Of a stretch of DNA of 35,905 nt, positions 10,837 through 21,787 are shown piece after piece. How positions within the stretch are numbered: the stretch's first letter is position 1; every line of letters begins with the position of its first letter. A program made the translations under genes and the position numbers. The notes beneath the pieces are model-generated. The model searched no databases, was not told the DNA's origin, and was given only the letters and a program-made list of their open reading frames with translations. Source of the stretch: Gymnopilus junonius (lineage: Eukaryota > Basidiomycota > Agaricomycetes > Agaricales > Galerinaceae); assembly GCA_015501075.1 (NCBI GenBank), contig JADNYJ010000328.1:1-35905 (forward strand). The letters run 5' to 3'.

Positions 10837-12183
10837 CTAATTGGAAGCCCAACCCGTAAGTTTCCTCCGTAAATCAACCCTCGGATCAGCAAACATCCCC
10901 GTCGTCGTCATTGGATCGATCATGAACGCCAAAGACCAGACGAACCATGATGCTACCCAGATATAGCCGATAAATCTGACCCATAGCGCTGGAAGTACCG
11001 CATCCACATCCGTAGCTTTTCTTTGAGAGCAGCCCCGTTCGGGGTGCCATTGTCATTTTTCCGTTGCTTTGGGCGTTCCCGTTTACATCTGGCCCGATAT
11101 GAGTCCGGTCGTCCTTTTCCTTTCTTCCATGACCTGGAGTCTGTGACCAGACCCACGCGACAATCTTCTCGATAGTGATACCCACTGCTTGCAATTGGAA
11201 GAAAGCAAAAGCGCCGTTCCACTCCCACCTTCCAAGGAGCATGTATTCGCCCCCGATGTGCACGACACCGATTATGAAGAATGCTGTGTAGAGGAACGCG
11301 AATTTTGCTGGGAGAGAGGAGGCGCGGGAGAGAGGCGAGACGGAGAAGGCGGAGAGGAGGGAGGTAGTGGCCGAAATGAGGGACTAAAGGTTACATTAGT
11401 CCGGCAATTTGTAAAGTAAACCAAACATTGAATTCACCTTCCGCAGGAGCTGATGCCACACCCTCCTCCAAAACCTCTGCACGCTCCATGCATCCAATGC
11501 TGACCCGAACAACCTCGGCCACCTTTCAGGCTCGAGAAACCTAATCCAACAACACCAGCGGAAACCAGACAATTTAGTGCACAAATTCGTGCTGCGCCTG
11601 CGGTTGCGAACGCCAGCACGCCAAGGGCCCTCCACTGAATTGCCGCATCACGCAGCCCTCTGCCTGGTGTTGTGGTACCAGGGTTGGAGGCGTTCGCCGT
11701 GTACGCTATGAATTCTAGCAGGACACACAGGAGAGCAGTGGACAAACGTATTAAGACAAATTTTGACCGGGGCGTTGAGGGAGAGGGACGAGAGGGTAAA
11801 TGTCGGTGTTCGTGCGCCCAACCTATACCACGAGGGTTGGTGTACAAGTTAAACGCGAACTGTAAACGTTCTTTAAGAGATTGCTCCGTTATCTTTTCGC
11901 CCTTCAAACGTGGCTCCTGATAATTGGTAAGAGTATCAGGATTCGTAAAAAACATGGCATCTAGCCCAATCAAGAGCTGTGTCAGAATCGCCGAGCCAAG
12001 TGCTACATCCGCAGATAGATCGCCGGTGGAAGTGCGCGTAATGAGGTGATACGATATCCAGAGGATGGGAAGGAGAAGAATATACGAGATTGGCTTTGGG
12101 AGGCCTGGTATAGTGCCTATAATCAACCCTAGCTGAGAGAGGCCGTATAGAGGGCCGTCGAAGGGTATCCTACCCTCAGCCAT
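10837..12183 (-). CDS. wax-synthase-like membrane O-acyltransferase (MBOAT_2 type), frameshifted
   Basis: Polytopic membrane acyltransferase. The family transfers acyl groups from acyl-CoA to alcohol acceptors, and the substrate here is unknown. It starts at ATG 12183 with MAEGRIPFDG and hydrophobic helices (SYILLLPILWISYHL). The middle has NPRGIGWAHE and a helix GVLAFATAGAARICAL. The family's signature follows as EPERWPRLFGS and SVQRFWRRVWHQLLRK, where the His of WHQLLR is the usual catalytic residue. A 54-nt intron (11437-11384, branch GACTAATG) leads to FIIGVVHIGGEYML and the QLQAVGITIE helix. The last segment, FIGYIWVASWFVWSLAFMID then PMTTTGMFADP, ends at stop 10837. Three frame breaks are visible, each explained by one missing G or C: near 11540, 11041-11044 and 10987. 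Without them the protein would be about 431 aa. An intron of 71 nt could bypass the first break but would remove a membrane helix. Confidence 0.8.
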
Positions 12184-12502
12184 CGTGGAGGGGTCGAGGA
12201 CGGTGACTAGAGCCTAGAGATGAGTCAGATGGTGGTGGTGGTTGAGGTTAACGTTCAACGCAACCATGGAATCCATATAACATTGCCATCAGCCATCAGA
12301 CTGTAAAATTTACAAGAAGATGAAAGAACCAAACGACTTATAGCATGATAGCATCAGAGGAGTCCGCGATCAATGACATTGTCAACTAGATCCGGCGACC
12401 GGCTGTCATGCATGTGAAAGATTGATCCGTAAGGAGACTCACAATGTTCTTGGTTGGAGCTTGGCCACCACCACGGTTCACCACATTCTTTAGCCTCTTG
12501 GG

Positions 12503-14012
12503 ATGTCAAACCTTTCATTATCACCATCCCTTGAGGCATATCAGGATCCGATAATCCAACTTAAGATCTCTGAAATAAAAGAAAGCCCCACTTCACTGCA
12601 AAATTTGGTCGAATAAGCTGAAAAATACGTCGCCAAGTTTGCGCTGGTCGAAGAGCATGTTCTCAGCTACAAGGAAGCAGAGGTCGACTTGGATAGGCTC
12701 CTCAATTCCATGCTATTTCATGCAGATGAAGCTGGTGGAGAAAAATCTGTATGCCATGTCTCAGCGGCTATGATAGCTTGCACAAACTATTCAAGAAGGA
12801 AGGGATTGGGCCGAACGATCAAGGAATCACTTGGCTGACCCACCTCTTGTATGTGTGTAGGTGATTGTCTCTTGCAAACTCGCTCCCTGACCTTTATTGA
12901 GTTAAAGAAAACACGAGTTTTATACGTCCGCGCTGTCGAGATAAACCGTTTACAGATGCCGTTCGTGGCATTCATTAGGAATCCTTCATCCCAATTCTAA
13001 TGGGTTACTTTAGCTACTACACACCGGAGGCTTAGCAATATAAAGGGTATCTAAATCTGAAAGAAAGATTTCAAGTATGGAGACAGCTGTGGAATTTCTT
13101 CGCAGTTGAAATAAAAAGACCGCTTTATATTTCTATTAATAAATTTAAAGGGTCTTTAAATTTCAAATGCAAAGGAATCTCGCAGCAGAATCAGGGTTTC
13201 AAAGCTTTTGTTCAAATTTAAAGGCCCTTTGTATAAGTAAATCTCTGGTGTGCTACTTCGGGAAGCATATGGATGTCCCCTCACTGGATCGCAAGATCTG
13301 GAACACCCATCTCCCCACAACCTGGATGCCGTCATACAACTGCAAGGTGCTCATATCATTCGTCGAGCTATTGCGGACTTCGATGAAGACCATAATACAT
13401 CATCTGTGCGCTGCATTACATAATTGCGGACTTGAATACCAGTTGAATTCTAGCTGACCTTCCCTTCAGTTCAAGTCCGCTGCTGCCACATTCTTGTCAA
13501 CTTTGCTTGCCTTCCTGTAGACGAACTTGCCGATCTGAAGACTTTTATTAACTATCCCTCCAATGGAACACCCCTTCAGAGCAACGCACTTTGGGGTTTT
13601 GAGACTCTTCGATGGTGCTTGCAAAAGACTGCAGTATGCTCCAAAAGTTTGCCAGATGAGAATGAAGACTAATAGTGCTACAGCAGGACGATATTTACAA
13701 AGTTAAAAAGCTCCTTCATGGCAATGGTATATCTATGCGCCAAGATGAGGGTCTTATAGTCTTCCGAGACAGGAGTGGCGAGATCGTTAACCAAGGCAGC
13801 CGCAAATGATCTTACTCAATTTCCATGCCGCGATCGCTGGAACTATGCTTATGAGTGGTACAGGGAAATTTTTCGATGACCTTTTATGCAAATGCGGTGA
13901 CAGATACGAATCCATACCCTTAGTTCGTTGGATAGACCTGGAGGAAGCTATAGCGGTTGAGGAAATCAGGGAGGTTCTGATTTCCTCTTATCAGCAAGCT
14001 CATCTAACTTAG
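12503..14012 (+). pseudogene. HNH_2-type nuclease-domain gene, copy 1, broken
   Basis: Member of a family expanded in Agaricomycetes, with a helical N-terminal half and an HNH_2-like C-terminal half. It begins at 12503 (MSNLSLSPSLEAYQDPIIQL). An in-frame TAA at 12614 interrupts LVE-AEKYVAKFALVEEHV. Downstream come LLNSMLFHADEAGGEKS, then after a long intron-like stretch LLREAYGCPLTGSQD (about 13250), QLQGAHIIRRAIADFDEDH (about 13340), NFACLPVDELADLKTFI, FETLRWCLQKT, VFRDRSGEIVNQ and finally FHAAIAGTMLMSGTGKFFDD to AHLT at 14012. Frame changes occur near 13490 (about 7 nt lost relative to copy 2) and near 13805. Copies 2 and 3 lie at 22070-23368 and 24030-24465. The HNH first His is kept (GAHII), but the gene is not translatable as it stands. 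Confidence 0.8.
13141..13163. repeat. perfect inverted repeat, 10-bp arms, in copy 1 intron region
   Basis: AAATTTAAAG, a 3-base loop GGT, then CTTTAAATTT form a perfect hairpin. AAATTTAAAGG recurs around 13216. Copy 2 has only about 165 nt between the matching coding segments, while copy 1 has about 390 nt. The hairpin therefore sits within extra sequence absent from the paralogue. Confidence 0.45.
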
Positions 14013-14850
14013 GCCTTAGTATAATACGAGTTCTTTGCTCCGTGAGGATACTCCTTTTATCAGTCATTTTGAATCACTTTATTCCCTTCAGGCGATACAT
14101 AATCATAGCCCTATATGTTTTGAAATTGTCGTGCCATGGCTAATTTGAAGGCGCAGTCCGACTCCGAACATCGCGTCGACCGTCGCGCGACTCGCCCCCG
14201 ACGCGCCGCGGTAACCAGTCACGTTACATAGACGTGATCGTGTTCAAACGGCCGGACTGGAACAACCCGCTTTCCATCGGCGACACTTTCTTGGGTCTTG
14301 ACTCTGAGCGCCACAGAAGTTCCAACGTCGAGCTCGCTGAAATATTTCTCGTCCTTCTTAACTGCGCCATCATAAAGGGTCTGACTGCATGCAGGCGAAT
14401 GATCTCCCAGGTTGACACAATAAAGCACGCCGATAGTGAATTTGATGCATTGCGAGATGCAGCTGAAAGCTTGAAGCAAGTTGGCATTAGTGCAAACTTG
14501 GGCGATTATGTTCTCTCGAGACTTGTTGGGGTCGAAACTGCCAAAGTCCAGAAGAAATTTTGTATCATTATGGGAGGTTATAACTTATCCATATTTTTGA
14601 TTACAATCTTGCCGGTCCATTATCGTCCGTGCCTGGCTTTATGAAAATTTCGGGAAAATCAAAGAGGCGTGTATTTCGGCAAGCAATCAGTGACCATGAT
14701 GCAAAGTAGCCACTCTTGGACGTCCACTGCTCCTTAACCCATCCCTTCCTTGCAGATTCCCCACCTCCCCTTTCTTTTCCTCCTTACGTGACCTACGTAC
14801 ATATCCTCCTCTGGCCTTTTCCTCAACCTTCTCCTAAGGAAAAGAAAAAG
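14013..14850. other. intergenic region between HNH copy 1 and the secreted-protein gene
   Basis: A GC-rich patch near 14150-14215 (several CGCG) precedes a reading frame at 14234-14644 that opens with GTG, not ATG. It has a helical middle (SEFDALRDAAESLKQVG) but no recognisable family or splice signals. From about 14740 to 14850 the + strand is strongly CT-rich and leads into ATG 14851, consistent with a promoter and 5' leader for the next gene. Confidence 0.35.
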
Positions 14851-16141
14851 ATGGTAACATTCGTCAACTTCAAGGCATCCCTGCTCCTCCTCCTCGCAGT
14901 CTTCCAGTGCGCTCTCTTCGCATCGGCTCGCCCTCAGCATTTAATCGACGCGGAGCTCTCGAAGCGTGAAAATGTGGATACCAGGGGACTCGTCACCAAT
15001 GCCAAACGTTTACGAGCTGGATTGGGCCCTTTGAAGCCAAGGACTCTCTATAGCCCCTCTCGTGTTGCTGGTGGGGCAATTTTTTGGTCTGATTTACCAT
15101 CTGATCTTATTATACCTCGCATGGTCATTTATAGCTCGCGATCCTCAACCTTCTGCCGTCCTGTAAGGTTTTTGTTATCGAAGACACGTTTGCAATTATT
15201 CACCACTTTCTGACCTGCAGCCCGACCGGTAATGTTGTCGTCAGGAGAGCGGATGGAAGTCAGGTGGGGTACTTATCGTGAGTTTGTCGGGTCCAATATT
15301 TCATGGAACAGAGTAGTAATGTTTGTCAATATAGGACTCAGGGGTACGTTATTCGCCTACGACTTTCTATGGATTTGTCGAATTCTAACGGACACGAAGA
15401 TTCGGGCTTGTCACTACGCAAGGCAACAACATGGAAGTCAGCTTTAACCCTAACAATTCCCCCTTCAATGTTGCCATTGTACGTCTCAAATTTCTCCCTA
15501 TCTTCGTTCTGTTGAAAACTAAATTGAGTGTTTTTAAATACGCAGAATGGTAACCAATACCCTTACCTTGGCTTTGTCGGCACTACTTTGTACGTCCTTA
15601 TAGGCCCTTTTCTTTTCCAGACAAAAGCAAATTAATTACCGTTCGTGAAAAGGGCCACTAATGCAATTGGAATGGGCGCTACCAATCCAAGTATGTGACT
15701 CGCAAAAAAATTATATTCATTTGTTCAAGGTTCTTGTGTTTAGCTCTTCCCGGTTCAACGTCCCAAGTAGTGGGTACTGAGTATGGTGCTACTCAGCGTT
15801 CCGAATCTTCTGTTTGGTATTATAGCGCGAAAGATCACAAGCTGACCGGTAAGCATGTGTTACTCGTCTTTTTCATCAATTCCGACTGACGAGATTATCA
15901 TAAGCCCAATGGGTCAACCCTGATGGCTGTAAGTATTCGGATTTCGTTTTAAGTGCCGGCGTTTATGTATCTAAAATTTCCATCCAGCTGTGCTTTTCCC
16001 AGGCTTTGTGTATGTCAGCTCTAGCAACCGTATTGGCCTCGATATGGCTCCAGGTTCACTCGAAGTGGTGAGTTTATTGGCATTTGGTGATTAGCTGCCG
16101 AGCGTTAACGGTGCATTTTATAGTTCCTTTATGTTGTATAA
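14851..16141 (+). CDS. small secreted protein, 233 aa, 11 exons including a 9-nt microexon
   Basis: It resembles a recurrent basidiomycete family of secreted proteins of unknown function. ATG 14851 opens a signal peptide (MVTFVNFKASLLLLLAVFQC then ALFASA). ELSKRENVDTRGLVTNAKRL suggests a KR processing site. Exons: 14851-15070, 15135-15162, 15221-15277, 15335-15343, 15400-15478, 15546-15589, 15653-15690, 15744-15848, 15905-15928, 15988-16067 and 16124-16141. All ten introns are GT...AG, 53-67 nt, and all phases agree (702 nt in total). The mature part reads PTGNVVVRRADGSQVGYL, GFGLVTTQGNNMEVSF, NGNQYPYLGFVGTT, LPGSTSQVVGTEYGATQ, SESSVWYYSAKDHKL, AQWVNPDG and NRIGLDMAPGSLEV. A fragment of a relative lies at 23640-23965 on the other strand. 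It is probably an extracellular beta-rich protein, with no catalytic motif seen. Confidence 0.85.
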
Positions 16142-16881
16142 ATATTGGGTACAATTTTAGCTAGCCATTTTGCGCTGTTCCCCGTGCCACCTTTCCTTTC
16201 TGCTAGACGCCAATAGGCTTTGGACTTCAATACTTTCATTTAAATAATCTGATGGACTTGGTGCAGAAGATATTACACTAGTTTTACTGGTCCTTCCATT
16301 CGCTACAACAAACTTGTTCTACATAGACATACCTTACTATATACTGCTGTCCCTACTGCTGAATGATTCAATGATCCTTGGGGCGATATCATGGAAATGA
16401 TGCTGGTCGAGGTGCAGGCCAGGGTATATAAATAGCCCAATCATCGAACCTTTTGTACTTTTTATGCCACGATGGTGCGAACGGGTACCTTCTTCGATGA
16501 TGTATCCTGTCCGCGGGTTCGCGAAGGCTGGGCAGTGGAGGAGAGCTGAACCAAGAAAGCATTTCCATCTGGGGAATGACGAAAAGAGGAATGACCACGT
16601 GATGTTGGTTCGTTTTGAAGCGACTGTCGAGTTGAATGGTTGCTCCCTCTCTTTCCCGCGTTCCCCTTCCTCCTTCGAGGTATCTCAGGATATCCAGGCT
16701 CTCTATAACTTTTGAAAACCAAATACCAAAGACTTCGTATGTTATCTGCTTATATTTAATGTATTTGAACTTATTTCATCATATCTCGATCATACACAGC
16801 CAGGAAGCCAACCACGTTCACTACTAACGATTATTCTTTAACAGCAACGACACTTGTATAACATTCTAGAGACCATATATT
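16142..16881. other. intergenic region between secreted and membrane-protein genes
   Basis: Contains the 3' flank of the secreted gene and the promoter of the 16882 gene. A strong TATA-like TATATAAATA at 16425-16434 lies about 30 bp before an 83-codon ORF at 16464-16715 that has no recognisable family. No splice-linked coding potential was found. The sequence from 16740 to 16880 is AT-rich. Confidence 0.35.
16425..16434 (+). promoter_or_regulatory. TATA-box-like element
   Basis: TATATAAATA preceded by GGG and followed by GCCC is a textbook TATA shape. It lies about 450 bp before the ATG at 16882, so it is either a distal start for that gene or belongs to an unrecognised short transcript. Function is inferred from shape only. 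Confidence 0.35.
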
Positions 16882-19800
16882 ATGGCCCAGCCCTCTCAAG
16901 TATTTCCTCCTTGGCTATCCCCCACAGTAGTGGTTGTCACGAATGCGGGAGGAGCACCTGTGGCCACCGAAACAAGCATAGAATACATTGCGCCTACCTA
17001 CTTCGGTCCGAGTGTAAGTCAATTATTCTCAGTGCTACTGTGATGTTGGAAGCTGGATTTTTGCTGCAGATACCGTTGGGTACTTTGTATAGTTTCGGTG
17101 GGACTTCAGAACCACCTACTGTCATTCTTCCTGGCCAGACCACCACTTCGGCTGTAGCAACCTCCGTTACGACAACAGCGACACCTACCACGACTGCACT
17201 CACGACTACTTCAGCGACATCTTCTCCAACTTCTGCTTCATCAATATCTATTTCCGCTTCATCTTCATCCACCGTATCCCTCACTTCATTCGTATCTTCT
17301 AGCCTCTCACAATCCGCTTCCCTTACATCCTCATCCTTTCCCTCCGCTTCTTCTACTGGCGGTGTTACCCCCATCGCAGGACATTCACTATCCAAAGGCC
17401 AGTTGGTTGGCGTCATAGTAGCCAGCATTCTAGCCGTGATCGTTTCCTTCGTAGCAGGCATCACACTGTGGCTATGCCTGAAGGGCAGAAGAAAGAGACG
17501 TTCACAACTCAACATTCTACCCATTGACGATGATTACGAGATCATCCCACCGGGAGGCCATCTTCCGGGGGATGGTTCTCCTCGGCACAGTGGCGAGGAA
17601 GGCGATCCGTTCCTTCAACATCATGGTGATGAATTTTCCTCTGGCGGAGCTGCTGAGACTGCAGCCGCCGCCGCCATTGGTACTGCAGGAGGAGCTGCCA
17701 TCGCTGGCCCTTCTCGTGCACCTCGGGTCCCACCACCACCTGTAGCTTCTACTGGGAGCAAATCCAGTGGGAGCACGGCCAATACCGGCAGTGACTCTTC
17801 CAACTCCCATGCATCAGGCTTTGGCGTCCTCTTGGACCGACCCAGCTTAGGATATCTCCCTATCACGCCAGAACATGACGAAACAACTGGACAACCTCTT
17901 TCACCAACCGACATGGCACGCATCCAGCGTGAAAGCGTCCTTCCCGACGATGAGAACCAGTATGATGAAAATGGACAATACACCGGTGCATACGCCATCT
18001 CGCAAGACCCTCAGGTACCTCCTAGGCTTGTTGAACCCTCCGCTACAACACCTCTGCTTGGAGGGGATAGTGATAACGCACCGTTCACGACTCAGCCCTC
18101 CTATCTTTCTGAGAAGTCCTCATTTGGCTCTCATGAGGAAGGAGAGCCGTCCATTTTGACTGCACGCAGGATCAAAGCTGAGGATTTGGGGCCTCGTACC
18201 AATTCCGAGTCTACAGCTGGTCCGAGCCACAGAACTAGCACTGGATTCTTAGGTGCACTGGGGCTTGGTGGATTGGCTAATATCGGTCGCCTAAGTTGGT
18301 TCAGGAACCTCGACTCTCCAAGGAATTCTAGGGCCATCTCAACTCCCGACTATACCGCCGACCCCCTCACGGAAAAAGACATTGAAATCGGTCGCTCAGG
18401 ATTACTCAGTCCACACTCAGCAGGCTCCTTCGGCGTGCGACCCCGCTTAGGTGCGGGCGTTGGCACCCTTCCTGATGGAACTCGCCCAATTTCGTCAACT
18501 AGTGCCAGGAGCGGCGCGTCTGGTGGGACTTTGTACCATGATGCTCAATCTTCGTTGCCTTCGACCCCATTGCTGGCACCTCTGCCCAGGGCATTGACAC
18601 CTGCGGAGCAGCCTCGGCCACCGTCTGCTGAACATGCTTGGATTTCCAGCCCGTTGAACGATGGAACTTCTGGTACACCGCCTCCACCTGCGTATACTGA
18701 TCGGTTGCATCCCACTTCGTCCACACCGCCACCTCATCATTCTTCCAATCCTGACTTGGGCAATGGCGGTTCGAACACTTTCGCTGGTGATATCCTCGAC
18801 ATGCCTGCTCCAGCTCCACTCAATCACTTCTCTTCCATCTCCTCACTGAAAGAAACACCCACTGGGAGCAGCTTTGGGAATAACAGCACCAAGCCTACCC
18901 CGTTCCCGCCTCCTGGGTTGGACAGCACCATCCGACCTGTTGGATGGTCTTCGAGAGATTCGGCGACAACTGCCTCTAGGGGTTCGTTTACTGGTCTCTT
19001 TGGGCTCTCTTCTTCTATCCTTGGGACAGCTATGGGCCAGGGCATGGACCACGGTGTACATGACGTGTCGATTTTGGTTGACGACGTGTTGGACGAGGCT
19101 CCGCCTGATGCTGAGCGGGGATGGAGGACAATTTCATCCACTGGCAGTAACGGTGGTGGTGGTGCTCTGGGAGTCCTGGGAGGGGTGAGTCCTTCTGATC
19201 CTGGAAGACGAGGAACTTTTGGTCTGGTAAGCTGTCTTTCTTTCGCTGAAGTCCAATTCTAATGGCATTTTTTCTTTTCGATCTAGTTTGTCCCTCATAA
19301 CCCAGGTATCAACTCGGAACAAGGCTCTCTCCACTCCATGCGCTCAGCTTTCAGCCCTTCCGCGTCTGTCCGCTCCTCTGGCTCCGCACCTGCTTCTCGT
19401 CGGGATCGCGACGTCCGCATGGATGGTTCAATCTCGTCCAACTCCTCTAGGCCTTCAGCGCACAGCGTTGCCCGGTCTATGGGGAGCGGAGCCTCTATCA
19501 TTGCCCATTCTCTTTTGAGGACAGGAAGTATCTCAGAGGATGACAGGAGGAAGGGACATGCTTCAGGTGGTTCGGTTTCTCCCGCACTTTCGGCCTTTGG
19601 AATTGCGCATCATCAGCACCGGACGAGCTCTTCTGGTGAACAGGACTACCCAAGACAACCATCGTCGCCGTTGGCCATGGCACCTACAATTGGATCTCCA
19701 CCTATCGCTTACATGAGCCCTGACAAGGTCCACACAGTCAGAGCCATGGACTCGGGAACCTCAGCTGGGTCGGCCACGCTAGCGGATACTTCATTCGAGA

Positions 19801-19928
19801 CAATCAGACCTGGAGATGGCGAGCATGTAGGGTTGTTGAGCCCACCAAGAACCACGAGCCCTCCGATTTCGGTGAGCAGTGCCCCTTGGGCCGGTGGATT
19901 GGACGGGGATTGGCAACCTGCACCTTGA
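16882..19928 (+). CDS. single-pass membrane protein with Ser/Thr-rich ectodomain, 976 aa
   Basis: No named family recognised. The layout resembles fungal cell-surface sensor or mucin-like proteins. Three exons (16882-17013, 17070-19226, 19287-19928) are joined by phase-0 introns of 56 and 60 nt. The chosen ATG 16882 gives MAQPSQVFPPWLSPTVVVVT, whose frame continues through the first intron. The ORF opening at 16854 reads through that intron. Residues about 65-150 are dense in Ser and Thr, presumably O-glycosylated. One membrane helix at about 155-178 (LVGVIVASILAVIVSFVAGI) is followed by a basic stop-transfer KGRRKRRSQ. The cytoplasmic tail of about 795 residues is Pro/Ser/Gly-rich and disordered, with PPPAYTD-like, SPRNS and RRDRDVR segments that may be kinase or adaptor sites. 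No classical signal peptide is present, so it may be a reverse signal-anchor (type III) protein. Roughly 3 kb of coding sequence shows no frame breaks. Confidence 0.85.
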
Positions 19929-20552
19929 ACATGGCAACGCAATGGGCCATGGCTGGGCTGATCTTTTCTAACGCATGTATGAATGCCCGACTTGCGCCAC
20001 CTGCCACCTGCCACGAAGCAATAGGCTTTGAGCGGTGTGCGGCGGGCACAGGGAGGGCTGAGGTGATCCCAAGATTTGAAGGTCTATTAAGTGAGGTTTC
20101 GGGCTTCATTACGGACAATTGGACCTTCTAGAACGTGCAGGGGATGGATGGATGATCTTTTCCGAAAATTTCTTCTTGCTTCATTATTTGACTTTTACGT
20201 TTTCATCTTTAGCATTATATCTTTTTCTTTCACCCACTTGCGATATTGACTCACGACTATAGCTGCACGATCTCATACTCACGACTCATCATTTTCGTTC
20301 TCTTTCTAAGGTACATAGTTAGTATGTATGACGTTTCATTCAATGGGATTGGTTTGAAATCGTCTGAATTCATACCTGAAGTAATCAGTATTCAAGTTTT
20401 AGTGCGAGACATGATGACCATAACCAAAGTGAATAAATGATACAAAGGACAAGTTGTATGGAAATGTGTATAAGCAAAGGGATTGGTGATTATGGTGTCT
20501 TCTCTTCCAAGCCTCCAGTCTTGCGATTTGTCTGCAACAAGGATAAGGAAAA
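19929..20552. other. convergent intergenic region
   Basis: Lies between the stop of the membrane-protein gene (+) and the 3' end of the CK2 beta gene (-), so it should hold both 3' untranslated regions and terminators. T-rich stretches near 20170-20310 may be part of the + strand 3' end. ORFs here are chance-like. Confidence 0.4.
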
Positions 20553-21787
20553 TCAGAACATTGGACCTGTCAACGGGCAAGAGAGACATGATACACACCT
20601 ATCTCTCACAGCCTCCTGCCACCTTTGCAGCTTGGCGATCTCGTTCACCTGGAACCCGTATATCCTGGGCCTGTACCTCTCTGCTTGAGTGCAGCACTAG
20701 CAGTGCTGATCCCCTCACCGCCGCCCTCAGCAGCGACGCTCTCCGGTTCTCCCTCAATTTCCTCCGTCTATCCCCACCCTCCTTCCCCCCTGTCCCAGTT
20801 CCCGCAGTCCCATTCGCCGCACCGAATGAAGCGCATTCCATCCTTGGACGGTATAAGCGTAGGTACACCAGGTACAAAAGATGAGGGAAGGTTGTCCCAA
20901 AGTACGCTCCGTCGATCGATCCGTGGCGGACGACTTCGGGGAGTACAGGTCTTCGCACCGGCCGCAATAGAGCTTGACGGATTTTTCGTACGGGATGTCG
21001 GTAAGGCCTACTGGGAGGAGGGGTTGGGATGCGCAGAGGACGCGAGGGCATCGGCCAAAATCTGCTCGTTTGTATTTGTCCAGCTGGATGTAATAGGGTG
21101 AGATTTCTCGGGGCAAGGGTGAAACAAAGAGAGGAATGTACCATTTTGCTTAGACCGCGAGCTGTGACGATCCATCTGGCATGGATGAGCCATATAACAG
21201 TCGTGCTTGGACGTCTAGAGAGCGCGTAGTTCGTCTGGATATCGTCATCTGCAAAGGGCAGTTATTCAGTACTCATAACATAATAAAATAAGATAAAGAC
21301 GCGCCTAAACTATCAGTGATAAGATCGAGTGCCTGCGGGTAATTTGCCACCTCGTTGTTCAGACCTGTGAGGTTGAACCGGTCTAGGATAAAGTCTTCAT
21401 CGACCTCGCAAAAGTATTCGTTCCCTTTTGAAGAAAGAAACCATGAGATCCACTGTTTTGGTCAGATAAAAGAGGTTAGATAGTTGATGAGCGAGCTTAA
21501 TAAAATTGGATTAAATCAACGTACTGTGCTGAATTTCAGAAAAGAAACCGAAGGTCAGTCCGCTAAGACCTGGAGAATCAGATGAAGGTTTGCGGACCTG
21601 GAATAATCAGAGTCAGATCCTGTCGAAGCGTCTTCCACTGCAAGTTGAAGGAAATTAGCAGCAATTCAACACTAGGAAGATAAATAAACACGCAACTCGT
21701 TCTTGAAGAAGGGTCAGATGGATGGAAGGTCGAGGATGAAAAGTATTGGAAGAGGGTTGCGGTGGTCTGGTGCGTTGCCTGCCGCAT
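20553..21787 (-). CDS. CKB1: casein kinase 2 regulatory (beta) subunit with multiple single-base frame breaks
   Basis: Regulatory subunit of the tetrameric CK2 kinase. It opens at about 21787 ([16 protein letters not shown]). The acidic segment follows, then the family core: [20 protein letters not shown] then [15 protein letters not shown] (21480-21330), [11 protein letters not shown] and [15 protein letters not shown], an intron, [46 protein letters not shown] and [18 protein letters not shown]. The C-terminal part reads [20 protein letters not shown]. The zinc-finger cysteines (CPRVLC and YCGRC) are intact. Four clear frame breaks need one extra C or G each, near 21189, 20928, 20862 and 20684, with probably more in the acidic linker and the first exons. 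Conserved residues around every break are nearly perfect, which argues against an old pseudogene. It could be an assembly problem or a very recent broken copy. Confidence 0.85.

Noticed and set aside
11470..11610. A 71-nt intron that would fix the first frame break in the wax-synthase gene
   Set aside because: It would delete a membrane helix the family keeps. One missing G at about 11540 explains the frame with no loss and fits the pattern elsewhere.
14234..14644. 136-codon plus-strand frame between HNH copy 1 and the secreted gene
   Set aside because: It opens with GTG and the first ATG is far inside. The helical segment is suggestive, but no relative or splice signal was recognised.
16994..17524. 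176-codon acidic minus-strand ORF
   Set aside because: Antisense of the Ser/Thr-rich part of the membrane-protein gene; the repetitive Asp/Glu/Val composition mirrors Ser/Thr codons.
20625..21101. 158-codon plus-strand ORF with a Pro/Ser-rich start
   Set aside because: It is the antisense shadow of the CK2 beta exons, whose conserved motifs are on the minus strand.
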